Assembly (NCBI RefSeq): GCF_003226255.1
Contig: NZ_QJST01000003.1
Coordinates: 1 to 64,000 of the forward strand
DNA: 64,000 nucleotides
Reading direction: 5' to 3'
Source: Idiomarina fontislapidosi
GTDB lineage: Bacteria; Pseudomonadota; Gammaproteobacteria; Enterobacterales; Alteromonadaceae
Below, one piece after another: positions 1 to 8,315 of the stretch (the first letter of the stretch is position 1; each line of letters begins with the position of its first letter). The notes beneath the pieces were generated by a model that searched no databases, was not told the DNA's origin, and saw only the letters and a list, made by a program, of their open reading frames with translations. The position numbers and the translations under genes are program-made.

Positions 1-85
1 TCCATTCCGAACCCAGAAGTGAAACATACCAGCGCCGATGGTAGTGTGGGGTCTCCCCATGTGAGAGTAGGACACCGCCAGACTT
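1..85 (+). rRNA. rrf: 5S ribosomal RNA, 3' part
   Basis: The first ~85 bases match the 3' two thirds of a gammaproteobacterial 5S rRNA. Visible landmarks are CCGAACCCAGAAGTGAAAC, the GCGCCGATGGTAGTGTGGGG arm and the CCCCATGTGAGAGTAGG arm. The 5' end lies before the window, so an rRNA operon ends here. The 3' end is placed by comparison with E. coli 5S and is uncertain by a few bases. Confidence 0.93.
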
Positions 86-96
86 CAAATAGAATG

Positions 97-124
97 ACCC
101 CAGCCGATTGGCTGGGGTTTTTTT
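97..124 (+). terminator. Rho-independent terminator of the rRNA operon
   Basis: A perfect 8-bp stem (CCCCAGCC at 98-105, GGCTGGGG at 110-117) with loop GATT is followed directly by seven T. It lies about 12 bases after the 5S end, so it is the likely terminator of the rRNA transcript. Confidence 0.93.
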
Positions 125-160
125 ATGCCTGCTCGCCGGACGTCCGTCGCGCCCGTACGG

Positions 161-801
161 CGTAGGTCGCGCATTTTGCGCGACAATCCACACCGCCCCG
201 TGCGCACAATGCGCACGCTACGACGGTGATAACGACCGTGCCACGTACGTCGCGCATTCTGCGCGACAATCCACACCCAACCGTGCGCCAAAGGCGCACG
301 CTACGATGGGGATAACGACCGTGCCACGTAGGTCGCGCATTCTGCGCGACAATCCACACCGCCCCGTGCGCACAATGCGCACGCTACGATGGGGGTAACG
401 ACCGTGCCACGTACGTCGCGCATTCTGCGCGACAATCCACACCGCCCCGTGCGCACAATGCGCACGCTACGATGGGGGTAACGACCGTGCCACGTAGGTC
501 GCGCATCTTGCGCGACAATCCACACCGGCCCGTGCGCCAAAGGCGCACGCTACGACGGTGATAACGACCGTGCCACGTACGTCGCGCATTCTGCGCGACA
601 ATCCACACCGCCCGTGCGCCAAAGGCGCACGCTACGACGGTGATAACGACCGAGCCACGTACGTCGCGCATTCTGCGCGACAATCCACATCGCCCCGTGC
701 GCCAAAGGGGCTCGCTACGATGGTGGTAACGACCGTGCGACGTAGGTCGCGCATCCTGCGCGACAATCCACACCGCCCGTGCGCCAAAGGCGCACGCTAC
801 C
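161..801. repeat. Tandem array of eight REPIN/BIME-like units
   Basis: Eight units of 82-83 bp are repeated head to tail. Each has two hairpins in opposite orientation. The left hairpin is GTCGCGCA-NNN-TGCGCGAC, starting at 166, 249, 332, 415, 498, 581, 663 and 746. The right hairpin is GTGCGCA-CAA-TGCGCAC or GTGCGCC-AAA-GGCGCAC, starting at 200, 283, 366, 449, 532, 614, 697 and 779. The left hairpin follows GTAG (or GTAC), and the right hairpin read on the minus strand also follows GTAG. A GTAG head plus palindrome is the hallmark of REP sequences, and an inverted pair is a REPIN or BIME. The only strongly degraded stem is the right one of unit 7 (GTGCGCC with GGGGCTC). No RAYT transposase gene is in the window. 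Short ORFs across the array have no sign of being real. Bases 131-160 look like a decayed remnant, and 802-911 holds no gene, only AT-rich sequence with two TATAAT matches (802-807 and 819-824). Confidence 0.88.
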
Positions 802-911
802 TATAATTTTTGTTTATATATAATCGTAAACTGCATTATCTGCGTACTCTTAACTACTGGTATATTGACCGGCACAATTCCTTTGTGTTGAAGGTCCATG
901 GAGAGCAGTCA

Positions 912-3323
912 ATGAGAAAATATAATGCAATCGCGATGGCCGTGATTACGGCAACGTCGCTCAGTTCTTTGCCTACGTTGGCTCAGCAGCAAGATCAAGC
1001 AGAAGCCGATGTAGAGGAAGTCATTCAGGTAGTGGGTTCACGTTTATCGTATCGGACTGCAACCGACGGCGCAGCACCTGTGGATATCATTTCAGCAGAA
1101 GATTTGGCTGCTACGGGTATCACAGAGACTGCTAAAGCATTGCAATATGCAGTGCCGAGTTTTAATTTCCCATCTTCATCTGTCACGGACGGTACCGATG
1201 CGGTTCGCCCTGCATCGTTGCGTGGGCTTTCACCTGATCACACGTTAGTATTAGTCAACGGTAAGCGCCGACACAAATCTGCGCTCGTTCACTTAAGCGG
1301 CACAACAGGTCGCGGTAGTTCAAATGTCGACTTAAACGCAATTCCTATCTCTGCTATTAAACGCATCGAGGTGTTACGTGACGGTGCGGCTGCACTGTAT
1401 GGCTCAGATGCTATTGCAGGTGTCATAAATATCGTCCTGAAGGATAATGATTCAGGCGGTACTGCCAACGCACAAATCGGTCAGACCTACGATGGTGATG
1501 GCGAGCAATACAAACTGTCAGCGAGCAGTGGCTTTAAAGTTGGCGATACAGGGTCATTGACCGTATCGGGTGAGTTTCACCATAAAAACCGGACTAATCG
1601 TGCCGGCCCTGATCCGCGTCAACAGTATCCAGAATTGCCAAATGGTGATCCGGATCCTCGCGAAGAAACCTTTGATCGATATAGTTTCCATGTCGGTGAT
1701 GCCGATTATGAAAACGCAGCCTTGTTTGCGAATTATGAACAAGAAGTGGCAGCAGGTGGCACAGTTTACGCATTTGCTGGCGTCAGTGACCGCTCTTCAG
1801 AGTCGGGTGCATTTTATCGCCGTGCATTGCAATCTAACACGCTGACAGAAATTTACCCTGATGGCTTCTTGCCTATCCTTGCACCGGATGTAAAAGATTA
1901 CTCTGCCTATGCTGGATACGAGTGGTTGCAAGGTGAATGGACCATTGATGTCAGTGCGGGACACGGCGTCAGTGAGTTCCAGTACAACGTAAAAAATTCA
2001 CTTAATGCATCGTTAGGTCCAACTGCGACACCGACCTCATTTGAAGCCGGTACACTGGAAAACAAAGAAACCAGCGTCACGATTGATGCGCAACGCTTTA
2101 TTCCTTTCGTGAATAATTCTGACTTATCGGTAGCGACAGGCATCAGCTATCGGGAAAACAGTTATCAAATTAAAGCGGGTGAAGAAGCGTCGTACATTGA
2201 TGGCGGGTATCAAGATCGCCCGTCGGGTAGCCAAGGATTTAGTGGCTTTACACCTGAGTCCGAAATTGATCAAAGTCGCGATAATATCGGCGTGTATTTA
2301 GAGGCAGAGAACCAACTCACCACAGATTTCTTGTGGAGCGCCGCAGTACGCTATGAGGATTACTCAGACTTCGGTGACAATACAAGCTGGAAAGTGTCAG
2401 GTCGTTACGACATCACTGACCGATTCGCTATTCGTGGTGCAGTGAATACAGGTTTCCGTGCGCCAAGCGTTCAGCAACTGTACTTCACCAACGTATCGAC
2501 ACTATTCGTTGATCGTGGTGATGGTTTGGTACCAGAGCAATCAGGTACGTTCAACAACCTGAGCGATGTCGCAACCGCGCTTGATATCGGTCGGTTAGAG
2601 CCCGAGGAATCTCAGAGCTATAGCTTAGGCGTGGTGTGGAATGGTTATGACGGCTTGGCGGTCACGTTAGATGCCTATCAAATTGCCATTGATGACCGCA
2701 TCATCCTATCAGGTGATGTGTCACCAGCTGATTCACCTGCTGTTGCTGAAGCTTTATCGCAGACCAACGCAGATAATGCACGCTTCTTTGTGAATGCAGT
2801 GGATACAACGACTCAGGGTATCGACCTGGTGGTCAGCAAAGACTATGACTTGAGCAGCTATGGTTCATTAAAAGCGCAACTTGCCTATGGCTACAATGAT
2901 ACCGAAATTGATTCGGTGAACTTACCGTCGTTGCTTGATGGACTCGAGCAAGTGCTCTTTGATGAAGACGAGCGCGTAAGAATGACTGAATCAGTGCCTT
3001 CAAGTAGCGCTTCACTAGGGCTAACCCATGAAATGGGTCGCTGGACGAGTAATGTTCAATTTAGTTACTTTGGCACGTACAGTATTAACTATTCCAGTGG
3101 TAAAGAAACTTATGGTCCTAACTGGATTACTGATATCACGTTAAGCTACGCGTTAAGTGACCAGTTTGATGTGACCGTTGGTGCGCAGAACTTATTCAAC
3201 GAGTATCCTGATGAGCGCGGCGAAGGTAACCAGTTTAATGGTATCTTTAAGTACCCGCTTACCAACTCGCCTATTGGGTTCAACGGCGGCTATGTTTATA
3301 CCGAAGTTGAATACCGTTTCTAA
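912..3323 (+). CDS. TonB-dependent outer membrane receptor
   Basis: An 803-residue outer membrane receptor for active, TonB/ExbBD-driven uptake; the ligand cannot be told from sequence. A signal peptide covers about residues 1-22 (MRKYNAIAMAV ... LPTLAQ). A short acidic stretch with a TonB-box-like EEVIQVVGSR follows. The plug domain spans about 50-170, with LRGLSPDHTLVLVNGKRRH and DGAAALYGSDAIAGVINIV. The rest is a beta-barrel ending in the expected aromatic strand (VYTEVEYRF). ATG 912 is chosen because GGAGAG lies 8-13 bases before it and the signal peptide starts there; the frame is open back to a TTG at 810, which would add 34 unlikely residues. No partner transporter or regulator is adjacent. 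A terminator follows. Confidence 0.9.
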   Translation: MRKYNAIAMAVITATSLSSLPTLAQQQDQAEADVEEVIQVVGSRLSYRTATDGAAPVDIISAEDLAATGITETAKALQYAVPSFNFPSSSVTDGTDAVRPASLRGLSPDHTLVLVNGKRRHKSALVHLSGTTGRGSSNVDLNAIPISAIKRIEVLRDGAAALYGSDAIAGVINIVLKDNDSGGTANAQIGQTYDGDGEQYKLSASSGFKVGDTGSLTVSGEFHHKNRTNRAGPDPRQQYPELPNGDPDPREETFDRYSFHVGDADYENAALFANYEQEVAAGGTVYAFAGVSDRSSESGAFYRRALQSNTLTEIYPDGFLPILAPDVKDYSAYAGYEWLQGEWTIDVSAGHGVSEFQYNVKNSLNASLGPTATPTSFEAGTLENKETSVTIDAQRFIPFVNNSDLSVATGISYRENSYQIKAGEEASYIDGGYQDRPSGSQGFSGFTPESEIDQSRDNIGVYLEAENQLTTDFLWSAAVRYEDYSDFGDNTSWKVSGRYDITDRFAIRGAVNTGFRAPSVQQLYFTNVSTLFVDRGDGLVPEQSGTFNNLSDVATALDIGRLEPEESQSYSLGVVWNGYDGLAVTLDAYQIAIDDRIILSGDVSPADSPAVAEALSQTNADNARFFVNAVDTTTQGIDLVVSKDYDLSSYGSLKAQLAYGYNDTEIDSVNLPSLLDGLEQVLFDEDERVRMTESVPSSSASLGLTHEMGRWTSNVQFSYFGTYSINYSSGKETYGPNWITDITLSYALSDQFDVTVGAQNLFNEYPDERGEGNQFNGIFKYPLTNSPIGFNGGYVYTEVEYRF

Positions 3324-3341
3324 CAGAATCGAGTTGGTCAA

Positions 3342-3367
3342 AACCGCCACTAAGTGGCGGTTTTTTT
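3342..3367 (+). terminator. Rho-independent terminator after the TonB receptor gene
   Basis: Stem AACCGCCAC (3342-3350) pairs with GTGGCGGTT (3354-3362) around a TAA loop, followed by a run of T to 3367. It starts 18 bases after the receptor stop codon. Confidence 0.92.
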
Positions 3368-3443
3368 ATTTCTAAGACTGCATAATACCAACACATCGCC
3401 ATGGCTATTTAAAAAAATGTATATAAAACATAGGGTTAACTTT

Positions 3444-3459
3444 TGGCACGGAGATTGAA
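3444..3459 (+). promoter_or_regulatory. Candidate sigma-54 (-24/-12) promoter
   Basis: TGGCACG-GAGA-TTGAA matches the sigma-54 consensus TGGCACG-N4-TTGCA, with the GG (3445-3446) and the -12 element (3457-3458) separated by the required 10 bases. The -24 part is perfect. The -12 GC is GA here, which weakens the call. It lies 37 bases before the ATG of a small PspG-like membrane protein, and pspG is a sigma-54/PspF target in E. coli. Confidence 0.5.
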
Positions 3460-3495
3460 TTAAACAGAATGGAGTGAATACATCAGGAGGGCGAT

Positions 3496-3819
3496 ATGTC
3501 CACATATAAACGTAGTTCTGGTAAAGGTTGGTTAATCGCGTTACTTGTTGTCGGTGCGCTATTTTTTGCCCCAGAAATATTATCGGGTTTGGGCTTTGCC
3601 GTTGGTTCGGTGCTCGAGTTCAGTATTAGTCTGCTAATTGGGTTTGCGGTTGTCGGTCTGGTTTTCTTTGTTGTAATGACTGTATTTGGTAGCGTATTAC
3701 TGGGTCTCGCGGCAGGCTTTATTGCACTGATATTTACCGGTATTGGCATGTTTTGGCCTCTTATCGTTTGTTTACTTATCTTGTACTTTGTATTTCGAGA
3801 TCGACGAAAAACCGTGTAA
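3496..3819 (+). CDS. Small inner membrane protein, PspG-like
   Basis: A 107-residue, very hydrophobic protein with three to four predicted membrane segments (about 12-30, 40-62, 64-80 and 85-100), a basic N-terminus (SSGKG) and a basic C-tail (FRDRRKTV). The C-terminal half resembles the envelope-stress protein PspG in length, hydrophobic pattern and position of a GLAAG/GIGM segment. This is pattern similarity, not proven homology. An excellent ribosome site (AGGAGGG at 3486-3492) precedes the ATG. A sigma-54-like element upstream fits phage-shock control. No pspABC or pspF gene is in the window. It could instead be an unrelated small membrane protein. Confidence 0.6.
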   Translation: MSTYKRSSGKGWLIALLVVGALFFAPEILSGLGFAVGSVLEFSISLLIGFAVVGLVFFVVMTVFGSVLLGLAAGFIALIFTGIGMFWPLIVCLLILYFVFRDRRKTV

Positions 3820-3854
3820 CATCATCTCAATGATCATTAATTGAGGTGAGAATA

Positions 3855-4274
3855 ATGTTAAAACTACTGGCAGGTCTTGCGCTTATGGTGTCGACAAGCG
3901 CCATGGCGCAAGATGCTTTGAATATCTCCGATGCACGTGCGAAAGAATCTATTCCTGGCTCACAAAACGGCGTTGCGTTCGCGACTATCGAAAACACGTC
4001 ATCCTCACCGATTATTATTACCGGTGTCAGCTCAAGTGTTAGCAAAATGACTCAAATCCATACACATGTGATGAAAGACGGTATGATGTCAATGAAGCAT
4101 GTACCTGAGCTTTCCATTCAGCCAGGGGAGCAAGTCGTCTTTCAAAGTGGTGGTTATCACTTCATGCTGATGGGTCTCAAAGAACCTTTGGTTAAAGGGG
4201 AAACTTTTAATCTCACCATCTCGTACGATACTAATCAGACACAATTAATTTCAGTCCAGGTTGAGGGTCGATAA
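3855..4274 (+). CDS. PCuAC-family periplasmic copper chaperone
   Basis: A 139-residue periplasmic protein of the PCuAC/DUF461 family, which binds Cu(I) and delivers it to cytochrome oxidase in studied members. A signal peptide spans about 1-19 (cleavage after AMA). The copper ligands follow the family H(M)X10MX21HXM pattern: HTHVMKDGMMSMKHV around residue 73, then a YHFML segment around 113. ATG 3855 is chosen over GTG 3846 because GAGGTGAG lies 5 bases upstream of the ATG and overlaps the GTG. The gene is followed after 6 bases by the DUF2333 gene, so the two are probably cotranscribed. No SCO or oxidase genes are nearby. Confidence 0.87.
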   Translation: MLKLLAGLALMVSTSAMAQDALNISDARAKESIPGSQNGVAFATIENTSSSPIIITGVSSSVSKMTQIHTHVMKDGMMSMKHVPELSIQPGEQVVFQSGGYHFMLMGLKEPLVKGETFNLTISYDTNQTQLISVQVEGR

Positions 4275-4280
4275 CATACT

Positions 4281-5282
4281 ATGCGCATTGGTAAATTTAA
4301 TTTGAGTAGTAAGTGGTTACTCATATCGCTCGTGTTTTTGCTACTGATTCTTTGGCTGACCGCTTGGTGGTTTTCCGAGGAGCCGGACACCTTTAGTGTT
4401 AAGCAGCGTGTTCAAACTCAAGCCGAGCAGCTCAATCTAGAGCCTGTTAACGGTTTTGCTACCGCAACAGCGGCTATTGAGGTGTTAGATACCCTGCTGA
4501 ACAAGCGAGGGGGTTATATGAGCAACGATATCCTACCTCCATTTGCATGGGTCGATGATATTCCTGCTTGGGAGTATGGTGTCGTGCAAATGAGCCGAGA
4601 CTTGATGTTAGTCATGCGTAATGAGTACAGCCGTTCACAGTCTCAGTCAGCAGAGAATAGTTTTCTTGTTGTTGCACAACCTGCGATGAACATTGATCAC
4701 ACGAGTTGGTTCGCTCCCTCTCCAGAGAGCGAGTTTAGTGAAGTCATTAAGCAGTTAAAGCAGTATCGACTTGCGTTGGCTGATCCTAATGATCATTCGG
4801 CACAGTTTTATTCACGCTCTGATAATTTACGTGTATGGGTTGCTGAAGTTGAAAAGCGTCTAGGCTCGTTATCACGCCGTTTGAGTGCCAGCGTCGCACG
4901 AGTCGAACCTGATGTGACGTTAGCGGGTGATGCAAAGGCGCGGCAGTCCACGCCCACGCCTCAGATTGTACGCGAACAGACAAGTTGGTGGGAAATTGAC
5001 GATGTTTTTTATGAGGCGCGCGGCGCATCTTGGGCGCTGTTACATTTTTTAAAAGCCGTTGAAATTGATTTTAACGACATTCTAGAAGATAAAAATGCGT
5101 TAATTAGCTTGCAACAGATTATCAGTGAATTAGAGTCTACGCAGAAGACGCTCTGGAGCCCTATGGTACTGAATGGCTCTGGCTTTGGTCTGATGGCGAA
5201 CCATTCATTGGTAATGGCTAATTATATTTCTCGTGCCAACGCTGCACTTATCGAACTACGTAGCTTGTTAGCACAGGGTTAA
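4281..5282 (+). CDS. DUF2333 family membrane-anchored protein
   Basis: A 333-residue protein with one N-terminal membrane helix (about 11-31, LLISLVFLLLILWLTAWWF) and a long, mostly helical periplasmic part. I recognise it as DUF2333 from motifs such as NKRGGYMSNDILPP, DDIPAWEYGVVQMSRDL and ARGASWALLHFLKA. The family has no assigned function. The gene sits between the copper chaperone and a small outer membrane protein with gaps of 6 and 21 bases, which suggests one envelope-related transcript. Confidence 0.83.
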   Translation: MRIGKFNLSSKWLLISLVFLLLILWLTAWWFSEEPDTFSVKQRVQTQAEQLNLEPVNGFATATAAIEVLDTLLNKRGGYMSNDILPPFAWVDDIPAWEYGVVQMSRDLMLVMRNEYSRSQSQSAENSFLVVAQPAMNIDHTSWFAPSPESEFSEVIKQLKQYRLALADPNDHSAQFYSRSDNLRVWVAEVEKRLGSLSRRLSASVARVEPDVTLAGDAKARQSTPTPQIVREQTSWWEIDDVFYEARGASWALLHFLKAVEIDFNDILEDKNALISLQQIISELESTQKTLWSPMVLNGSGFGLMANHSLVMANYISRANAALIELRSLLAQG

Positions 5283-5303
5283 AGAACTTAAAAAGGTTAG
5301 ACT

Positions 5304-6014
5304 ATGAAACAATTTGTGAAGATATTGCCTGTTGCGGCTTTGGCGGTTGCACCAATGGCAGCGAATGCCGATACAATTTTTGGTGTGTTTGCGGGAGGTC
5401 AATACTGGGATGGTAATGTGGATGGCTCTATTTCAGCGTTTGATCCTCAGGTACGTTTAGGCAATTACGATGATCAAAGCGAGGCGTTTTCAAGTTATTA
5501 CGTTGCGGTCGAACATCCAATCCCCTTGATTCCAAACTTTAAAGCGCGTTGGAACGATATGACCGTCGATGGTGAGGGAATTAACCCAGAGAGCGACTTC
5601 AGTCACGTTGATTACATCCTTTACTACGAAATATTTGATAATGACATCATATCGATTGACTTAGGTGTCAATGCTAAGCGTTTTGATGGTAATAGTAGTT
5701 ATATCGTTGCTGATGCGGCAGTAACGCCGGTTGAGTTCTCGGGTACAGTGCCTATGGCTTATGCTGCGACTAAAATAGGCTTACCTTTCACCTCGTGGTG
5801 GATTAACGCGGAAGCGAGTGCGGTGAGCTTTGATGATAGTGATATCCGCGACATCAGTGCATCAGTTGAGTACCAATTTCTTGATAATGCAGCCATTGAT
5901 GCAAGTGTTAGTTTAGGATACCGAGACATGGAAGTTAAGCTCGACGATATTGATGACACTTACAGTGATATTCGCTTTTCGGGACCTTACCTGTCAGTTG
6001 ACGTCCATTTCTGA
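5304..6014 (+). CDS. TIGR04219-type outer membrane beta-barrel protein
   Basis: A 236-residue protein with a clear signal peptide (about 1-22, ending NADTIFG) and alternating short beta-strands that end in a terminal phenylalanine (YLSVDVHF), the signature of a small outer membrane barrel. The start FGVFAGGQYWDGNVDGSI and the IPLIPNFKARW segment are typical of the TIGR04219 family found in Vibrio and Alteromonadales. The cargo or role is unknown. The ATG is preceded by AAAAAGG. No terminator is evident before the next gene. Confidence 0.8.
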   Translation: MKQFVKILPVAALAVAPMAANADTIFGVFAGGQYWDGNVDGSISAFDPQVRLGNYDDQSEAFSSYYVAVEHPIPLIPNFKARWNDMTVDGEGINPESDFSHVDYILYYEIFDNDIISIDLGVNAKRFDGNSSYIVADAAVTPVEFSGTVPMAYAATKIGLPFTSWWINAEASAVSFDDSDIRDISASVEYQFLDNAAIDASVSLGYRDMEVKLDDIDDTYSDIRFSGPYLSVDVHF

Positions 6015-6032
6015 CGAACCGCTGATAAATAC

Positions 6033-6061
6033 TTGCAGTTGAAGGTCGATATGGCTAGATT
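6033..6061 (+). promoter_or_regulatory. Candidate sigma-70 promoter for the receiver-EAL gene
   Basis: TTGCAG (6033-6038) and TAGATT (6056-6061) are separated by 17 bases and lie about 35 bases before the ATG at 6094. Each box matches the consensus only in part, so this is a tentative call. Confidence 0.38.
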
Positions 6062-6093
6062 GTTATATCGAGTTTAACAAATCGCAGGCAAGA

Positions 6094-8310
6094 ATGAGCA
6101 GTAATAATGAAGAACCTCTGTTTCTTATCGATGACGATGATGAAGCACAGGCGATCACCGCGTTAGAAAGTTGGAAAATTTTGATCGTCGATGATGATCA
6201 AGAGATTCATGCCGTAACCAAAATGGCACTTTCTGACGTGATTATTGCTGATAAATCGCTCGAGTTTATTCACGCCTATAGTGGTGAGCAAGCCATGGAT
6301 GTGCTTGCTCATCAAGACAATATTGCCATGGTCTTGTTAGATGTGGTCATGGAATCTGATGATGCCGGCTTAAAGGTCGCTCGTGCAATACGAAGCGAAC
6401 TCCGAAATGACGAAATTCGTATCGTTTTGCGAACTGGTCAGCCAGGCTACGCTCCTGAAGAGAGCGTCATCAAAGACTACGATATCAATGATTACAAAAC
6501 TAAAACTGAACTAACACGTAGCCGATTATTAACAACTGTCTATGCGGCTATTCGTTCCTATCAGCAGCTCCGCACGATCAACGAAAACCGTCGTGGTTTG
6601 CGTAAAATCATACACTCCGCTTCAAATCTGATGGAGAAGCACTCCATTGTAAACTTCTCAGAGGGCGTGGTTACGCAGTTGGCTTCGCTATTGGGGTTAA
6701 GTGCTGAGGGTATTGTTGGGGCGCGAGCGCCGCATCAAGATAACGAAATTTTGGTGTTAGGTGCAGCAGGACAGTTTGCTGGGAGTATTAACCGTTCACT
6801 CTCAAGTCTAAATTCAAAGTTTATTGAGGATGCAGTTAAGCAGTGCTTACGTGAGAAACGACACCTGCAGCTCGAAGGTGCCTCGGTATTTTTTATTGAT
6901 GGACAGGTTCACCAAGCCGCAGCGTACATAGAGACTGCTGAGCTTCTCGAGAACTATGATCAAGAGCTCCTCGAGGTGTTCCTCGCCAATATCGCTGTTG
7001 GCTTCGAAAATGCCAACTTGTTTGAGGAATTGCGCGCAGCCGCTTACCGCGACCCGCTTACAGGTGTTGCGAACCGCGGCGAATTCTCACGCCGTTTAAC
7101 TTCGCTGGCGAAGCATAAAGACGAGAAAACGGTCGTCGCAATTATTGATATTGACCATTTTTCGGATGTAAACGACGGTTTAGGTCAAGACGTCGGTAAC
7201 CTATTGTTGCGTTCTGTTGCTTTGCGGTTGAGTGAACAATTGGGGCAAGAGGTTTTTGTATCGCGCATTGCGGCGGATGTCTTTGGGCTCATTGGGCCTG
7301 AGGAAATCATTTCGCCTCGCAATTTAAATGAGCTCTTCAGACTTCCGTACCGTGCCGGTGAGCATCATATTCCACTTAGCATTACGTGTGGTTTCACCGC
7401 AGCCTCTAACAGTGAGCATGAAAGCGGAAAGAGCTTACTTAAGCAGGCTTATATCGCGCTAAAAAACGCGAAAAAGAACTCGTTTGAGCGCCATAATTAT
7501 TACTTGCCGTATATGGAGCAAGAGACACAACGTCGCTTGCATATCGTACGCATGCTCAGAGCTGACTTCGCAGACCGTCGTTTGCAGGTGTGGTACCAGC
7601 CGCAGATATGCTTGACGACTCAACGGATTATTGGGGTTGAGAGCTTGTTACGGTGGCCTCAGCGTGACGGTAGCTATATATCCCCCGGTGAATTTATTCC
7701 ACTCGCCGAGTACTCAGGGCTAATTGTTGACATAGGTGCTTGGGTTATCGAGGAAGCCTGCCAACAAATTCGTCAATTTGATGAGCTGGGTCTACCCGAA
7801 CTGCGGGTCGCGGTTAATGTTTCAGTACCTCAATTTAGAATGCGTGACTTTCCAGAGTTGGTTGAGCAACAGCTGCAAAACCATAATGTAAGTCCGGATC
7901 GACTCGAGTTAGAAATAACCGAAAGTATCGTGATGGAAGATCCCGACTTGGTAGCCGATATTCTTTATCGGTTAAAACGCCAAGGCATTCATGTCGCGAT
8001 TGATGATTTTGGGGTCGGGTTCTCATCATTGAGCTATCTTCAGAAACTGCCGCTAGACCGAATTAAAATCGACAAAACCTTTGTCCATAACTCGAACGAA
8101 GACAGTGGCCGGATTATCATCGAAACCATTGTTAATATGGCGCACCGGCTTGGATTGAGTGTGTTGGCCGAGGGGGTTGAGTTAGAGGAGCAAGTGAGTT
8201 ATTTCAAAAATCTCGAAGTGGCAGAGGCGCAAGGTTTTCATTTCGCCAAACCCATGCCAGCGGCAAAGTTGGCGGAGTTACTAGCTAAGCAATCCGCCAA
8301 CGTCAACTAA
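6094..8310 (+). CDS. Receiver-DUF3369-GGDEF-EAL response regulator, probable c-di-GMP phosphodiesterase
   Basis: A 738-residue cytoplasmic signalling protein. Residues ~28-155 are a receiver domain (acidic pocket VDDD 32-35, phospho-Asp D83). About 170-305 is a GAF-like DUF3369 region. About 315-465 is a GGDEF-type domain whose signature is degenerate: AADVF near 393-397 instead of GGDEF, so cyclase activity is unlikely. About 480-735 is an EAL domain (ESL at 516, NVS at 575, E607, DDFGVGFSSL from 637, K658, AEGVE at 692-696), with the residues needed for metal binding and hydrolysis present. It should therefore break down cyclic di-GMP in response to phosphorylation. No histidine kinase gene is adjacent, so its partner is encoded elsewhere. 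Confidence 0.9.
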   Translation: MSSNNEEPLFLIDDDDEAQAITALESWKILIVDDDQEIHAVTKMALSDVIIADKSLEFIHAYSGEQAMDVLAHQDNIAMVLLDVVMESDDAGLKVARAIRSELRNDEIRIVLRTGQPGYAPEESVIKDYDINDYKTKTELTRSRLLTTVYAAIRSYQQLRTINENRRGLRKIIHSASNLMEKHSIVNFSEGVVTQLASLLGLSAEGIVGARAPHQDNEILVLGAAGQFAGSINRSLSSLNSKFIEDAVKQCLREKRHLQLEGASVFFIDGQVHQAAAYIETAELLENYDQELLEVFLANIAVGFENANLFEELRAAAYRDPLTGVANRGEFSRRLTSLAKHKDEKTVVAIIDIDHFSDVNDGLGQDVGNLLLRSVALRLSEQLGQEVFVSRIAADVFGLIGPEEIISPRNLNELFRLPYRAGEHHIPLSITCGFTAASNSEHESGKSLLKQAYIALKNAKKNSFERHNYYLPYMEQETQRRLHIVRMLRADFADRRLQVWYQPQICLTTQRIIGVESLLRWPQRDGSYISPGEFIPLAEYSGLIVDIGAWVIEEACQQIRQFDELGLPELRVAVNVSVPQFRMRDFPELVEQQLQNHNVSPDRLELEITESIVMEDPDLVADILYRLKRQGIHVAIDDFGVGFSSLSYLQKLPLDRIKIDKTFVHNSNEDSGRIIIETIVNMAHRLGLSVLAEGVELEEQVSYFKNLEVAEAQGFHFAKPMPAAKLAELLAKQSANVN

Positions 8311-8315
8311 GGCGC

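Noticed and set aside
161-801. CRISPR array
   Set aside because: The whole 83-bp unit is repeated, including the parts that would be spacers, and no cas gene is near. The inverted GTAG hairpins fit REPINs.
85-806. Several overlapping open frames of 68-129 codons on both strands in the repeat array
   Set aside because: They arise because the 83-bp unit is GC-rich and poor in stops. The proteins are repeats of the same Arg/Cys-rich peptide in shifting frames, with no ribosome sites.
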